From NCBI RefSeq assembly GCF_900106745.1, contig NZ_FNNV01000001.1, forward strand, positions 434,001 through 498,000: a stretch of DNA of 64,000 bases. The letters are read 5' to 3'. This document shows, piece after piece, positions 8,229 through 17,829 of this stretch (positions are counted from its first letter, which is position 1; every line of letters starts with the position of its first letter). A program made the position numbers and the translations under genes. The notes under the pieces were generated by a model. It worked only from the letters and a program-made list of their open reading frames with translations, made no database searches and had not been told where the DNA came from. The stretch is from Paenibacillus sp. CF384. Its GTDB lineage: Bacteria > Bacillota > Bacilli > Paenibacillales > Paenibacillaceae.

Positions 8229-9128
8229 TTACCCTTTCACAGCACCAATCGTAATGCCGCTGACAAAGTACTTCTGCACAAACGGGAATAGGATAATAAT
8301 CGGCCCCGTTGCGACGACTGTCATCGCGAGCTTAAACGTTTCCTTTGGCTGATCGATACTGGACACATGCTGGGACATAGCAGCCGATAGATTAATCGAA
8401 GAAAGCATTTTGTAGAGTAAATATTGCAATGGAACCAAGTAATCCTTGTTCGTAAACATCAGCGCCGTCCACCAGTCGTTCCAGTAAGCGAGTGCCGTAA
8501 AGACACCGATCGAAGCCAGTGCTGGCTTGCATAGTGGAAGAACGATCTGGAGAAAGATTCGCAAGTCACCTGCTCCGTCGATTTTGGCTGACTCCACTAG
8601 CGGTTCCGGTACCGAGCCACGAATAAAGCTGCGCAGAATCAATACAAACAGGACATTGAACATCGGACCCAGAATGAGAACCGAATACGTATTTTGCAGA
8701 TGTAAGTTCTTGCTTAACCATAAGTAATAAGGGGCTAATCCGCCGTTAAACAGCGTGGTGAAGAAGAGAAAGAAAGCCAATACTCCCCGGTACTTCACTT
8801 CTTTGCGATAAAGCACGTAGGCTGACATCGTCGAGATGAATAAGGAGAGGGTCGTCCCGATTGCCGTCAACAGAATTGAAACGCGGTAAGCGGAAATCAC
8901 TTCCTCCGGATACCGGAAGATGGCATGATAAGCATCTAACGAAAATTGCCTAGGCCAGAACCAGAAGCCTTCTTTAAGTACCGAGCTCTCAGAGGAGAAT
9001 GACCCGGCAATAAGCACGATAAATGGGACTAAACAGATGATCGCGATTAGACTGACAATGCTATAAGACAACCAAGTGAATAAGGGGGATTGATCCAGTT
9101 TGTTTGTTGGGGCGGTCATGTCTTTCAT
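8229..9128 (-). CDS. Carbohydrate ABC transporter permease (LplC type)
   Basis: 299 residues with six predicted membrane segments. The cytoplasmic EAA loop of the MalG-like family is seen as EPLVESAKIDGAGDLRIF followed by LPLCKPALA. The C-terminus reads FVSGITIGAVKG, typical of this family (LplC/YtcP). It forms a heterodimeric channel with the permease encoded just upstream. No ATPase gene is present; a shared ATPase elsewhere is expected. Confidence 0.9.
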   Translation of the reverse strand: MKDMTAPTNKLDQSPLFTWLSYSIVSLIAIICLVPFIVLIAGSFSSESSVLKEGFWFWPRQFSLDAYHAIFRYPEEVISAYRVSILLTAIGTTLSLFISTMSAYVLYRKEVKYRGVLAFFLFFTTLFNGGLAPYYLWLSKNLHLQNTYSVLILGPMFNVLFVLILRSFIRGSVPEPLVESAKIDGAGDLRIFLQIVLPLCKPALASIGVFTALAYWNDWWTALMFTNKDYLVPLQYLLYKMLSSINLSAAMSQHVSSIDQPKETFKLAMTVVATGPIIILFPFVQKYFVSGITIGAVKG

Positions 9129-9155
9129 GCTGCATTCACCTGCTTTTCATAGGAA

Positions 9156-10148
9156 TTAGAACAAGGCTTGATCTTTGTCATATCGCCTCACCAAATAATT
9201 CGCGAAGAGAATAATGATCAGCGTCAACACGGATTGATAGAAGCCAACCGAAGAGGCCATGCCGAAATCCAGGCTTCCCTGCAACGATCGGAAGACGAGC
9301 GTATCAATAATGTCCGTCGTATCCATCAACGTCCCGTTATTCCCGATCAGCTGGTAGAACATATCGAACTCGCCGCGCATGATACGACCTAGGCCTAATA
9401 GAATGAGAATGATCATCGTAGGCTTTAGCAGCGGAAGTGTGATTTGGGTAATTCGCTGGAAACGAGTCGCCCCATCGATGGTTGCCGCCTCGTAAATTTC
9501 TTGGTCGATTCCGACAATAGCCGCGAGATAGAGAACACTTCCGTATCCTACCCACTTCCATACATAGAGAAAAGGAAGAATGAGATACCAATACCAGGTG
9601 GTAGAGTAAATATCAATCGCCGAGATATGAAGCCCGCTCAGGATGTGATTCACGATCCCATATTCGAAATTCAAGAAATTGTAGACGAAAGCGGTTACCG
9701 TTACCCACGAAATGAAATAAGGCAGAAACATCATGGACTGCGTTAACTTCTTAAACCATTTCTTCTGAATTTCAGCAATGAATACAGCTGCCGTAATCGA
9801 GAATAGCGTATAGCAGGTCAAGAAGATAACATTGTATAGAATCGTGTTTCTTGTCACGAGCAGCGCCTTGCCGGAAGCGAAGAAATAATGGAAATTCGTA
9901 AAGCCGTTCCACGGGCTGCCGAAAATCCCGTCACGGTAATTGAATTCCTTGAAGGCCATCACGATACCCGCCATTGGAATGTACGCGAAAATAATAAAAT
10001 AAACCGTGATCGGAACAAACATGAGATACAAAACCCGATTGCTCACCAGCTCCTTGATAAAGCCGCCTTGTTTCTTCTTGCGCGCCGTTCTTTGTGCCGG
10101 TTCAGACGCCAGTTCCGGCACGATTTCGGTTGCCATATCCTTCACCAT
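9156..10148 (-). CDS. Carbohydrate ABC transporter permease (LplB type)
   Basis: 330 residues. The first 35 are a charged cytoplasmic N-terminus (TARKKKQGGF), followed by six membrane segments. The EAA loop reads EIYEAATIDGATRFQRI, then TLPLLKPTM. First gene of the importer operon (LplB, LplC, binding protein, GH35). Its upstream region carries a cre site and a direct-repeat operator. The start ATG has only a weak ribosome-binding site, and the ATG four codons later is an alternative. Confidence 0.9.
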   Translation of the reverse strand: MVKDMATEIVPELASEPAQRTARKKKQGGFIKELVSNRVLYLMFVPITVYFIIFAYIPMAGIVMAFKEFNYRDGIFGSPWNGFTNFHYFFASGKALLVTRNTILYNVIFLTCYTLFSITAAVFIAEIQKKWFKKLTQSMMFLPYFISWVTVTAFVYNFLNFEYGIVNHILSGLHISAIDIYSTTWYWYLILPFLYVWKWVGYGSVLYLAAIVGIDQEIYEAATIDGATRFQRITQITLPLLKPTMIILILLGLGRIMRGEFDMFYQLIGNNGTLMDTTDIIDTLVFRSLQGSLDFGMASSVGFYQSVLTLIIILFANYLVRRYDKDQALF

Positions 10149-10185
10149 CCATATCTGTTCTCTCTATGTGCTTGATATAGTTAAT

Positions 10186-10200
10186 TGTAAAGCGTTTACA
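10186..10200 (-). promoter_or_regulatory. cre site (CcpA operator) upstream of the ABC operon
   Basis: TGTAAACGCTTTACA is a perfect 15-bp palindrome around CGC and fits the catabolite-responsive-element consensus. It lies 38-52 bp before the LplB start codon, a position suited to carbon catabolite repression. Confidence 0.75.
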
Positions 10201-10221
10201 TAGACGAGGATATCCGATAAA

Positions 10222-10249
10222 GTTACGCTTTCCTTCGAAATGTTACGCT
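10222..10249 (-). promoter_or_regulatory. Direct-repeat operator upstream of the ABC operon
   Basis: AGCGTAAC occurs twice with an exact 20-bp period, as expected for an AraC-type dimer binding two helical turns apart. The same element, with one degenerate half, stands at 13720-13747, before the response-regulator gene. The first half overlaps the sensor-kinase stop codon. The probable binder is the YesN-type regulator of this locus. Confidence 0.55.
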
Positions 10250-12050
10250 AGCTGCTGCTCTCTCTCTGATCAGGAAGAAGCAATCGGACGATCGTCCCTC
10301 GATTCATTTCGCTTTCGAATTCTACGCCATAAGCAGCGCCGTATGAGATTCTGAGCCGCTCTTGAATATTACGAACGCCGAAACCGCCAACTTGCTTCGT
10401 CTGTTCACTGAATAGTTGCTCCAGTTCCTCAGGCTTCATTCCAACGCCATCATCTTCAACCTCGATAAGAACATCCCCTTTGACCGCGCGTGCACTAATG
10501 CGAATCGTCCCTTCTTCTCGTTCTTTCTCCATAATCCCGTGCAAGATCGCATTCTCAATGATCGGCTGGAGTATGATTTTGGGCACGATGCATTCATTAA
10601 GCTCCCTTGGGATCTCTAAGATCAGCGAGATGCAGCCGCCGAATCTCATGTTCTGGATGTGAACATAGGAGACCACATGTTTGATTTCATTTGCCAGCGT
10701 GACGCGTTCCCTGCCGTTCGACAAGCTCAGCTTATAGAAAATCGCCAGCTCATCGACAACCTTGGAGATTTCCTTCGAGCCGTTCTCAATGGCCATCACA
10801 TTAATCAAATCCAGCGTGTTGTATAGAAAATGCGGATTGATTTGGGCTTGCAGCGCTTTAAGCTCCTTATTCTTCACCTCGCGCCCGAGTGTATAGGTCT
10901 CATCCAATAAACGAGACGTGTTCTGCACCATAACGTTGAAATTACGCGTTAATTCCCCGATCTCATCTTCGTTTGTCGGCAGCGGAGCCAGTTGAAAGTG
11001 GCCATTCTTTACCTTCCGAACATGAACAATTAACCGCCTTAATCGTTTCGTAGCAGAGGAGGCTACGAAGAAGGAAAGCGGGAGTGTCAGCGGAATGACG
11101 ATGAGAAAAATCGAAATCAACCGATTCCGAGCTTTCGTTGTCGATTTCAGGATATCGGAATACGGCACGATCATCGCAATTCGCATATCCGTATGCGGGA
11201 TTTCTTGAATGCCGAAGGACAGTCGCGTACCAAGGAATACCAGATTGTCGTTCCAATAGTTATCCTTATCTACCTTTGGCGGGTGAAGAAGAAGAATGTC
11301 CCGTAATTGATCTTGATTGTAGGCAAATTTAGAGGTAGCACTTAGAATATCGCCGCGTCTGTTAAGGAGAACCGCAGAAGTCGAAGGCGTAATGACGGCA
11401 TGCTCCAGCACGGACTGTAAAGCGCTTTGCTTCATTTGAGCGCGAACCATGCCATCGAACTGCTGGATATTATGGTAATTCGGAATTTTGCGCAGCACGG
11501 AGATTCGTTCTTCGCTAGCCGTACCGTCAAGCGCGGCGGATGGCAGCCAGGCATAGGCATAGTTCGACGCGGTAAAGGTCTTGAACCACTCCGTGGATTC
11601 AATGCTGCCCATACGTAAGTAATCCGAGTTGTCCGCAGCGCTCGCTAGTCCTTGCTTCATATAGAGCTGAATCGTATCAATATCTTCGTTGTTTCGAAAT
11701 TGATTCAGAACCTTTGCCAGCTTGTTGGCATCGGTTCCCCATAGATTCACATCTTCATATTGAGCGGCATCGGAAGCTACGCTCGTTTGCACCAGTTCGT
11801 TAAAGGCGATGAAATTAAGCACCTCCGTAACGGCCTGCGCTTTATACTCCAAATACGACTTCGTCTCGTCCAGCATTTTGTGCGCGGAGTAAAGCATCTG
11901 CTCCTTATTCTCCCGCTGCGTTATATTCAGGTGAATCAAGAGCAGAAGCAGAAAAGGAATGCAGATCACAAGCAAATAAGAAGCAAACAGCTTATAACTG
12001 ATGCTGAGGTTGTTGAACCATTGAACGGCTTTCCTGGCTGTCGGCTTCAT
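10248..12050 (-). CDS. Sensor histidine kinase (YesM/HPK7 type)
   Basis: 600 residues from the ATG at 12050, which overlaps the response-regulator TGA as ATGA. Layout: N-terminal membrane segment (about 15-40), an extracellular dCache-like sensor region to about residue 290, a second membrane segment, a HAMP domain, then the phosphoacceptor box QINPHFLYNTLDLI. The ATPase domain follows with DVLIEVEDDGVGM and GGFGVRNIQERL. HPK7 kinases with AraC-type regulators usually sense extracellular sugars or polysaccharide fragments and switch on neighbouring Lpl-type importers. Confidence 0.9.
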   Translation of the reverse strand: MKPTARKAVQWFNNLSISYKLFASYLLVICIPFLLLLLIHLNITQRENKEQMLYSAHKMLDETKSYLEYKAQAVTEVLNFIAFNELVQTSVASDAAQYEDVNLWGTDANKLAKVLNQFRNNEDIDTIQLYMKQGLASAADNSDYLRMGSIESTEWFKTFTASNYAYAWLPSAALDGTASEERISVLRKIPNYHNIQQFDGMVRAQMKQSALQSVLEHAVITPSTSAVLLNRRGDILSATSKFAYNQDQLRDILLLHPPKVDKDNYWNDNLVFLGTRLSFGIQEIPHTDMRIAMIVPYSDILKSTTKARNRLISIFLIVIPLTLPLSFFVASSATKRLRRLIVHVRKVKNGHFQLAPLPTNEDEIGELTRNFNVMVQNTSRLLDETYTLGREVKNKELKALQAQINPHFLYNTLDLINVMAIENGSKEISKVVDELAIFYKLSLSNGRERVTLANEIKHVVSYVHIQNMRFGGCISLILEIPRELNECIVPKIILQPIIENAILHGIMEKEREEGTIRISARAVKGDVLIEVEDDGVGMKPEELEQLFSEQTKQVGGFGVRNIQERLRISYGAAYGVEFESEMNRGTIVRLLLPDQRESSS

Positions 12051-13648
12051 CTTGGCATTCTCTCCCGGTATTCGGAGGGCGTACAACCCACGTATCGTTT
12101 AAAGAACGTCGTAAAATAATTAGCGTCATTAAATCCAACCCGCACGGCAACCTCGAACAGCTTCATATTGCGGTCTCTCAGCAGCTCCTTGGCTTTCTCC
12201 GTTCTGGTTAGCGTAATGAATTCCTTGATGGTTTCTCCCCGCTGTTTCTTGAAATAGGAGCATAAGTACGTTTCACTGAGATTCACATGATTCGCGATCG
12301 CTTGAATCGTAAATCCTTTGTCCTGGAAATGCGCATGAATATAGCGAACAATTTCCCGGATTTTCACGCTCCCCTGCTCTTCCCCGTGCGTACGTTCCGA
12401 GAAAGGTTGCAGGAAGGATAACACATAGGCCTCCAGTCGATCCAAACTTGGGTTGCGGTCGACTTCTTTCCAGATGTACTTGCGTTCCGCATCCTCGGAT
12501 TGTTCCGTGATGCCTTGCTGCACAGCCACCTCAAGAATAACGAGCAGAAATTGAAAGAAATTGTCCTTTAGTTTAAGAATATCCAGATCACAGTGCTTGC
12601 GGGCACGCTCTGTCAGCAGGTGTATCGTCCGTTTAGCTTCCTCGATATCGCCTTTACGGAGTACATCTCTAAAGCTTCGAATTTCCTCCCATTTGGTCTC
12701 CATGGGTGAATGACCCACAGTAACCTCCGAATGAAACAAGGGCTTGCAGCCATCGCCATAATATTGAACAATGCTCATATTGACTGCCGTTCGATAGGAA
12801 TAGGGAATTTCCTCAAGCGTAGCAACAGGCTCGCCGACGCCTACACGAAGATCGATGAATTCTCCTGCCGTCTTCCGCAAATCAACATAAAGCTCTTCGA
12901 TGATCTCCCTCTGCTGCCTATAAGTGCTGCCATAGGCTCCCGGAAGAATGAGAACAAGCCAGTTCCGTGAATCAAAGCCGCTGATCAGCCGATGCTTCCC
13001 GATGCGAGAATGGGTACTCAGCGAATATAGGATTCCTTCTTGAATAGAGGTCGGGTCCTCCGGCAATTCGACGGAATCCCAGTACAGCGGCGCTGCAACT
13101 ACCGTATAAGGTCCTTTCAACGGCAACAAGAAGGTCGCTTCATTCTCAAGCGCAGGCCTCACGTGGCTTGAAGTTGGATTAGCGATTAGTTTGCGTACCA
13201 TCTCTTGTCTCAAGAAAGGCAAGCTTCGATCAACGCCGGCTTGAAGCCGCCTATCCTCAGATTGCTTCTTGCGTTCATCCAGCTTTACTTGTACGGCAAG
13301 CTGTACGGCGCTGCGTACCTCTTCCAAATTGACAGGCTTCTCAATATAGTTGAGTGCCTTTAAATGAATCGCTGATTTTAAATATTCTTTATCCGAGAAC
13401 CCGCTAAGAAAGATAAAGGTACAAGCGGCGTCCGTTTCCCGAAGGCGCTGGGCAAACTCGATCCCATTCATCTTCGGCATCCTGACATCGCAAAGCACGA
13501 TATCCGGTCCCCATTCCGATGCGAGCTCCAGAGCAACCTGCCCATTACGTGCAGTTTGGACCTCATCGATTCCCAGTACATCCCATGGGATGTACTTTCT
13601 CAGCAGCTCTCGTGTTCTTTCCTCGTCGTCGACAATCAGCAGCTTCAT
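12047..13648 (-). CDS. Response regulator with AraC-type DNA-binding domain (YesN type)
   Basis: 533 residues. The receiver domain spans about 1-120, with the acidic pair in VDDEE, phosphoacceptor Asp54 (in LCDVRMPKMNG) and Lys in YIEKPV. A long middle region (about 130-420) of the YesN family follows. The C-terminal AraC double helix-turn-helix spans about 430-533, ending GFNDANYFTTFFKRYVGCTPSEYRERMPR. The start has CAGGAGGGG upstream. Translationally coupled to the kinase. It is the likely activator of the ABC/GH35 operon through the 28-bp element found before both units, which would also give autoregulation. Confidence 0.9.
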   Translation of the reverse strand: MKLLIVDDEERTRELLRKYIPWDVLGIDEVQTARNGQVALELASEWGPDIVLCDVRMPKMNGIEFAQRLRETDAACTFIFLSGFSDKEYLKSAIHLKALNYIEKPVNLEEVRSAVQLAVQVKLDERKKQSEDRRLQAGVDRSLPFLRQEMVRKLIANPTSSHVRPALENEATFLLPLKGPYTVVAAPLYWDSVELPEDPTSIQEGILYSLSTHSRIGKHRLISGFDSRNWLVLILPGAYGSTYRQQREIIEELYVDLRKTAGEFIDLRVGVGEPVATLEEIPYSYRTAVNMSIVQYYGDGCKPLFHSEVTVGHSPMETKWEEIRSFRDVLRKGDIEEAKRTIHLLTERARKHCDLDILKLKDNFFQFLLVILEVAVQQGITEQSEDAERKYIWKEVDRNPSLDRLEAYVLSFLQPFSERTHGEEQGSVKIREIVRYIHAHFQDKGFTIQAIANHVNLSETYLCSYFKKQRGETIKEFITLTRTEKAKELLRDRNMKLFEVAVRVGFNDANYFTTFFKRYVGCTPSEYRERMPR

Positions 13649-13683
13649 GGGACCCCTCCTGGCAATGATCTATTATCATCCAT

Positions 13684-13699
13684 ATTAAAACGCTTTCAA
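13684..13699 (-). promoter_or_regulatory. cre site (CcpA operator) upstream of the response regulator
   Basis: TTGAAAGCGTTTTAAT matches the consensus WTGAAARCGYTTTNNW at every position. It lies 36-51 bp before the start codon, almost the same distance as in the ABC operon promoter. Confidence 0.75.
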
Positions 13700-13719
13700 G
13701 CGAACATATCCCTAGAAAA

Positions 13720-13747
13720 GCTTCGTTTTCCTTTGATAAGTTACGCT
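13720..13747 (-). promoter_or_regulatory. Direct-repeat operator upstream of the response regulator
   Basis: On the minus strand it reads AGCGTAAC, then TTATCAAAGGAA, then a degenerate second half AACGAAGC. It matches 10222-10249 at about 14 of 20 bases in the first period plus all 8 of the conserved half. It is 20 bp from its cre site, versus 21 bp at the other promoter. Confidence 0.5.
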
Positions 13748-13775
13748 CACCTATTCTGGATGTCTAGGTTGAGCG

Positions 13776-14588
13776 CTAATCTTTATTCAACCGTGTCCGG
13801 GCGAAAGCCTCGCGATAGGCCGTCGGCGTTACGCCGGATAATCGCTTGAACCACTTGGCAAACTGCTTGTCATCGGCGATACCTACCTGTACAGCCACCT
13901 CTTTCACGTGAAGCTTCGAATCCGCAAGGATCTCCTTCGCCGTCTCAAGCTTGATATGGTGGATATAGTTGAGGAGTCCGGAGCCGAATTTCTGCTTGAA
14001 CATCCGAGAGAGATAATCCCTGTTATAGCCCAGATGGGCAGCTATCCGTTCTACGGAAATATCGCGATCAAGCGCATGAAGACGCGTCCATTCCAGCAAT
14101 TGCGGCAGCCTTGGATCCATCGCTTCCAGCTCATTCGAATGCTCAAGCTGCTCTGCCAGCTCAATCAGCAGACAGGTCAGATAATAGTCCCCCGCTCGCG
14201 GAATCCGGTAACCGCCATTGGCCGCATGCAATAATTGACGAGCTAATATATGGACTCTGCTCTGATTCGAGCATTCTGCATAACGGGGAACAAGGCGCAG
14301 CGGCTCACTCCCCAACGTTTCAGGCAAATGAAAATGAAACCAATAAAAGGACACGCCGGGCGAAGAAAGCCGGTATCCGCGATGTCGTTCTCCGGGCATC
14401 AGAAATAGGATATCTCCTGCTTTCACCTCGTACATAAGGCCATCTGTTTCCAAGAATACAACACCTGAAACGCCAATAATTAGCTCGTAGTCATAAATCG
14501 TTCGATCCGTATGGGACCACGTTTCATCGGACATAAACTGGCCGGCCATAACCAGTCGATATGGTTCATGCACATATAGAGGAAGCAA
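13776..14588 (-). CDS. AraC family transcriptional regulator
   Basis: 270 residues. The N-terminal cupin-like sensor domain spans about 10-140 (YDYELIIGVSGVVFLE, GDILFLMPGERHRGYRL). Two C-terminal helix-turn-helix motifs span about 165-265 (ERIAAHLGYNRDYLSRMFKQKFG; VAVQVGIADDKQFAKWFKRLSGVTPTAYRE). The start is a TTG at 14588 with GGAG 11 nt upstream. It is transcribed divergently from the GH127 gene and toward the two-component genes, so it probably controls GH127 in response to a sugar ligand. Confidence 0.88.
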   Translation of the reverse strand: MLPLYVHEPYRLVMAGQFMSDETWSHTDRTIYDYELIIGVSGVVFLETDGLMYEVKAGDILFLMPGERHRGYRLSSPGVSFYWFHFHLPETLGSEPLRLVPRYAECSNQSRVHILARQLLHAANGGYRIPRAGDYYLTCLLIELAEQLEHSNELEAMDPRLPQLLEWTRLHALDRDISVERIAAHLGYNRDYLSRMFKQKFGSGLLNYIHHIKLETAKEILADSKLHVKEVAVQVGIADDKQFAKWFKRLSGVTPTAYREAFARTRLNKD

Positions 14589-14730
14589 TCCCGCAACAGC
14601 TCCTGTCTTTGCGAATTCTTCGGAATGAAGTCAGTTTTTGACACCTAATCTACTAGTTCGCCTACCGACAGCCGATTCCCTCTTCATTTATGATAGATTT
14701 GCAAGTTCAACTAAAGGAGCGAAACCACAC

Positions 14731-16689
14731 ATGACAACAGATCATAGACTAGCCCTCTCCTCCCCACTCGACCTTCGTGCCGTTCAAGTGCAAGATAGCT
14801 ATTGGTCTTCCTATGTAAATCTGATTCGCGAGACGGTCATTCCCTATCAATGGGAAGCGATGAACGATCGCATAGAATCGGCGGAGCCAAGCCACGTTAT
14901 ACGTAACTTTCGTATTGCAGCAGGACTGGAAGAAGGAAGTTTCGGAGGGTTTGTTTTTCAGGATACCGATATGTACAAATGGCTGGAAGCCGTCGGCTAC
15001 TCATTAGCAGCCACTCCGGACGCCGATCTGGAACGTATTGCAGACGAGGCCATCAAGTTAATTGCATCCGCTCAGCAAGAAGATGGTTATTTGAACACCT
15101 ATTTCTCCATTGCCGAGCCAAGTGCACGCTGGTCGAACTTAATGGACTGCCATGAGATGTACACGGCCGGCCATCTAATCGAAGCGGCAGTAGCCTATTA
15201 TCAAGGAACCGGCAAGTCGACCCTGCTGAACGTGGCCATACGCCTGGCCGATCATATCGATACCCACTTCGGGGATGAACCGGGCAAACTCCGAGGCTAT
15301 GACGGTCATCAGGAAATCGAATTAGCTCTGGTCAAACTTTATGAAATCACCGGGGAAGAGAGATATGTGAAGCTGGCGAGTTTCTTCATTGATGAGCGCG
15401 GTCAGCAGCCGAATTATTTGGTAGAAGAATGGGAGAAGCGCGGTCGCATCACCTACTGGACGCCTGGGGTCGTTCAGAGGGAACATCAGGATCTACGTTA
15501 TCTGCAAGCTCATAAGCCCGTACGCGAACAAGAGGTAGCTACCGGACATGCCGTAAGAGCTGTCTATATGTACACTGCCATGGCTGATCTCGCACTTCAT
15601 CTGGGAGACGCAAGTTTATTGGCTGCATGTCAGCGGTTATGGAGCAATGTTGTGAACAAGCAAATGTATGTAACCGGAAGTATCGGTTCTACGCATCACG
15701 GCGAAGCATTCACGTTTGATTACGATTTGCCCAATGATACGAACTATTCCGAAACCTGTGCATCGATCGGCTTAATCTTCTTCGCCAGACGAATGCTGCA
15801 GCTCGAGCCGAACGGTGAATACGGGGATGTCATGGAACGCGCGCTATATAATACGGTAACGGCAGCACTGGCCGGCGATGGACAAAGCTTCTTCTACGTC
15901 AACCCGCTCGAGGTGTGGCCAGCAGCAAGCAGAGGCAATCCAGGCAAACATCACATTAAGTCCATCCGGCAACAATGGTTCGCATGCGCTTGCTGCCCAC
16001 CGAATATCTCGAGGCTGCTCTCCTCTCTCGGGCAGTATATTTTCACTTCAAGTTCAGATGTTCTCTACACGCATCTGTATATCGGAACAGAAACGACGCT
16101 TACGTTAGCCGGACGACAAGTAAGCCTTAAGCTCGAGAGCGGTTTGCCTTGGAATGGACAGGTTCGTCTTCACGTTGCAACTGCGGCGGGAACTGGTGAG
16201 TTCACTATTGCGATGCGTCTTCCAGCTTGGTCGCAACAAACGAGCTTTACCTTGAATGGTAGTCCTGTGGAACCCGAAATTCGCCAAGGATTTGCCTACT
16301 TGACCCGTGATTGGCAAGAAGGAGATGTCATCACGCTCGAATTCGATATGGAACCGAAGCGCATCTATGCTCATCCTAACGTTCGCGCCAATGCAGGTCG
16401 CGTAGCTCTGCAGCGCGGACCTCTCGTATACTGCTTCGAGGAAATGGACAATGGTGCTGCCCTTCCGAATCTCATACTCCCTGCGGATGCTGAAATTCGA
16501 CTTGTGCATAATGGGAATTCCGTTGCGCTGCATGCTGAAGGATATCGTCAAGCAGATGTGGACTCGGAGAACACGTCGCTCTATAGAACCTCGCCGCTGA
16601 AGCTGGAGAAGCAGAGCATCTATGCGGTTCCTTATACGCAGTGGGGTAATCGCAAGCCGGGGGAAATGCTTGTCTGGATTCGAGAATAA
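14731..16689 (+). CDS. GH127 family beta-L-arabinofuranosidase-like protein
   Basis: 652 residues from the ATG at 14731, which has AAAGGAG about 11 nt upstream. Upstream in-frame ATGs lack a ribosome-binding site. This is an (alpha/alpha)6-barrel enzyme of the DUF1680 family. Residues matching the zinc/cysteine active site of HypBA1-type enzymes are visible: Glu341 and Cys343 (in ETCASIG), and Cys419/421/422 (in FACACCPPN). No signal peptide, so it is cytoplasmic. It would release L-arabinofuranose from imported oligosaccharides. A paralogue is at 59145-61025. Confidence 0.88.
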   Translation: MTTDHRLALSSPLDLRAVQVQDSYWSSYVNLIRETVIPYQWEAMNDRIESAEPSHVIRNFRIAAGLEEGSFGGFVFQDTDMYKWLEAVGYSLAATPDADLERIADEAIKLIASAQQEDGYLNTYFSIAEPSARWSNLMDCHEMYTAGHLIEAAVAYYQGTGKSTLLNVAIRLADHIDTHFGDEPGKLRGYDGHQEIELALVKLYEITGEERYVKLASFFIDERGQQPNYLVEEWEKRGRITYWTPGVVQREHQDLRYLQAHKPVREQEVATGHAVRAVYMYTAMADLALHLGDASLLAACQRLWSNVVNKQMYVTGSIGSTHHGEAFTFDYDLPNDTNYSETCASIGLIFFARRMLQLEPNGEYGDVMERALYNTVTAALAGDGQSFFYVNPLEVWPAASRGNPGKHHIKSIRQQWFACACCPPNISRLLSSLGQYIFTSSSDVLYTHLYIGTETTLTLAGRQVSLKLESGLPWNGQVRLHVATAAGTGEFTIAMRLPAWSQQTSFTLNGSPVEPEIRQGFAYLTRDWQEGDVITLEFDMEPKRIYAHPNVRANAGRVALQRGPLVYCFEEMDNGAALPNLILPADAEIRLVHNGNSVALHAEGYRQADVDSENTSLYRTSPLKLEKQSIYAVPYTQWGNRKPGEMLVWIRE

Positions 16690-16712
16690 GCCGCGATTTC
16701 GCGGCTTTTTTT
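16688..16712 (+). terminator. Rho-independent terminator after GH127
   Basis: AAGCCGCG/CGCGGCTT stem with loop ATTT and a following T run, directly at the stop codon. Confidence 0.88.
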
Positions 16713-16731
16713 CATTTCAAGTTCAACGCAG

Positions 16732-17829
16732 TTAGTTAGGTTCATGCACAAGTGAGCGCCCTCTAATTAAACTTACGAGCCATAGAAGTAACGGCAAACC
16801 GACAATAAATATAGGGAATATGTACGGAATCCATACAAAGTTCGCGTAATCCAGCATGCCTATAATATTGGCGGGTAAGAGTGAGATAGAGAAAATGACG
16901 GCTGCAGCATAGAATAGAACTCTTCGCCAATTCTTGATACCAAGCAATTGTGCGGTACCATAACTGTTAATGAACAAATAAATCGCCAACTTTACGAACA
17001 CGCTGAAGATCCAGATGAACATAATCCAGACATCCATATTTTGAACAAAATCCAGATAGTTAATAAATCGGACCATGCTGAAATAAGGGAATATTAAGGT
17101 TGAACCGATATTGGCTCCGAATGTCATAATGACCATAATTGCCGTTAGAACGGCGACCACGGATGGAACGCATATCGCTAGCAGCGTCGGCTTAACCAAC
17201 TTTTGCGAGTTTGCGATAAAAGGCGTCAACATCATGATCATCATGGACTCCCCTAGAAATGACGCGTTCACAAAAGAGCCCTTTATTATAGGCTGTATCC
17301 CCGTATCCGCATAGATCGGGAAAATTAGCGAGGGATGCAAATTAGTTAAGTTTAATGCAAATGTAATGACGATGCCAACCAAAAGCAGCGGTCCGGCCAT
17401 TTCGCTAAAACGAGCGATCGCTTCGATGCTTCCAGCCAAATTGATATAGACCATAGCTGCGACCATTAGCGATGCGATAACCCAAATCGGCGTATTGTGA
17501 AATAGAAATTGCTTAATGAACAGGGAGAAAATGCGCAAGATATCGGACGCAACTGAAAACCACATGATGATATACAACATGCCTATCAGCTTCCCGACCC
17601 ACTTCCCGAACAGCTTCTGTGCAAATTCCACCAAAGTAAGTGAAGAATGCCTTTGTGAAACTCGAATACAAATCAGGGTCACGAATAATCCAATGACCCC
17701 CGCCACTAATAGGGATATCCAGGCGTCCTGTCTCGCAATCTCGATGGAAGGAGACACCGTGAGCCAGATACTCATTGAAATTTCCAATGTGGTGAACATC
17801 CAAAACAATTGCCAAGGAGAAATTTTCAC
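16732..17829 (-). CDS. Spore germination permease, GerAB/GerKB family
   Basis: 365 residues from a GTG at 17829 that overlaps the GerC-type stop as GTGA. An in-frame ATG further upstream would lie deep inside the preceding gene. About ten membrane segments begin with ISPWQLFWMFTTLEISMSIWLT; the fold is that of APC-type transporters. GerB subunits bind the germinant in the inner spore membrane. Third gene of the operon A-C-B, an order also found in other spore formers. Confidence 0.9.
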   Translation of the reverse strand: MKISPWQLFWMFTTLEISMSIWLTVSPSIEIARQDAWISLLVAGVIGLFVTLICIRVSQRHSSLTLVEFAQKLFGKWVGKLIGMLYIIMWFSVASDILRIFSLFIKQFLFHNTPIWVIASLMVAAMVYINLAGSIEAIARFSEMAGPLLLVGIVITFALNLTNLHPSLIFPIYADTGIQPIIKGSFVNASFLGESMMIMMLTPFIANSQKLVKPTLLAICVPSVVAVLTAIMVIMTFGANIGSTLIFPYFSMVRFINYLDFVQNMDVWIMFIWIFSVFVKLAIYLFINSYGTAQLLGIKNWRRVLFYAAAVIFSISLLPANIIGMLDYANFVWIPYIFPIFIVGLPLLLWLVSLIRGRSLVHEPN

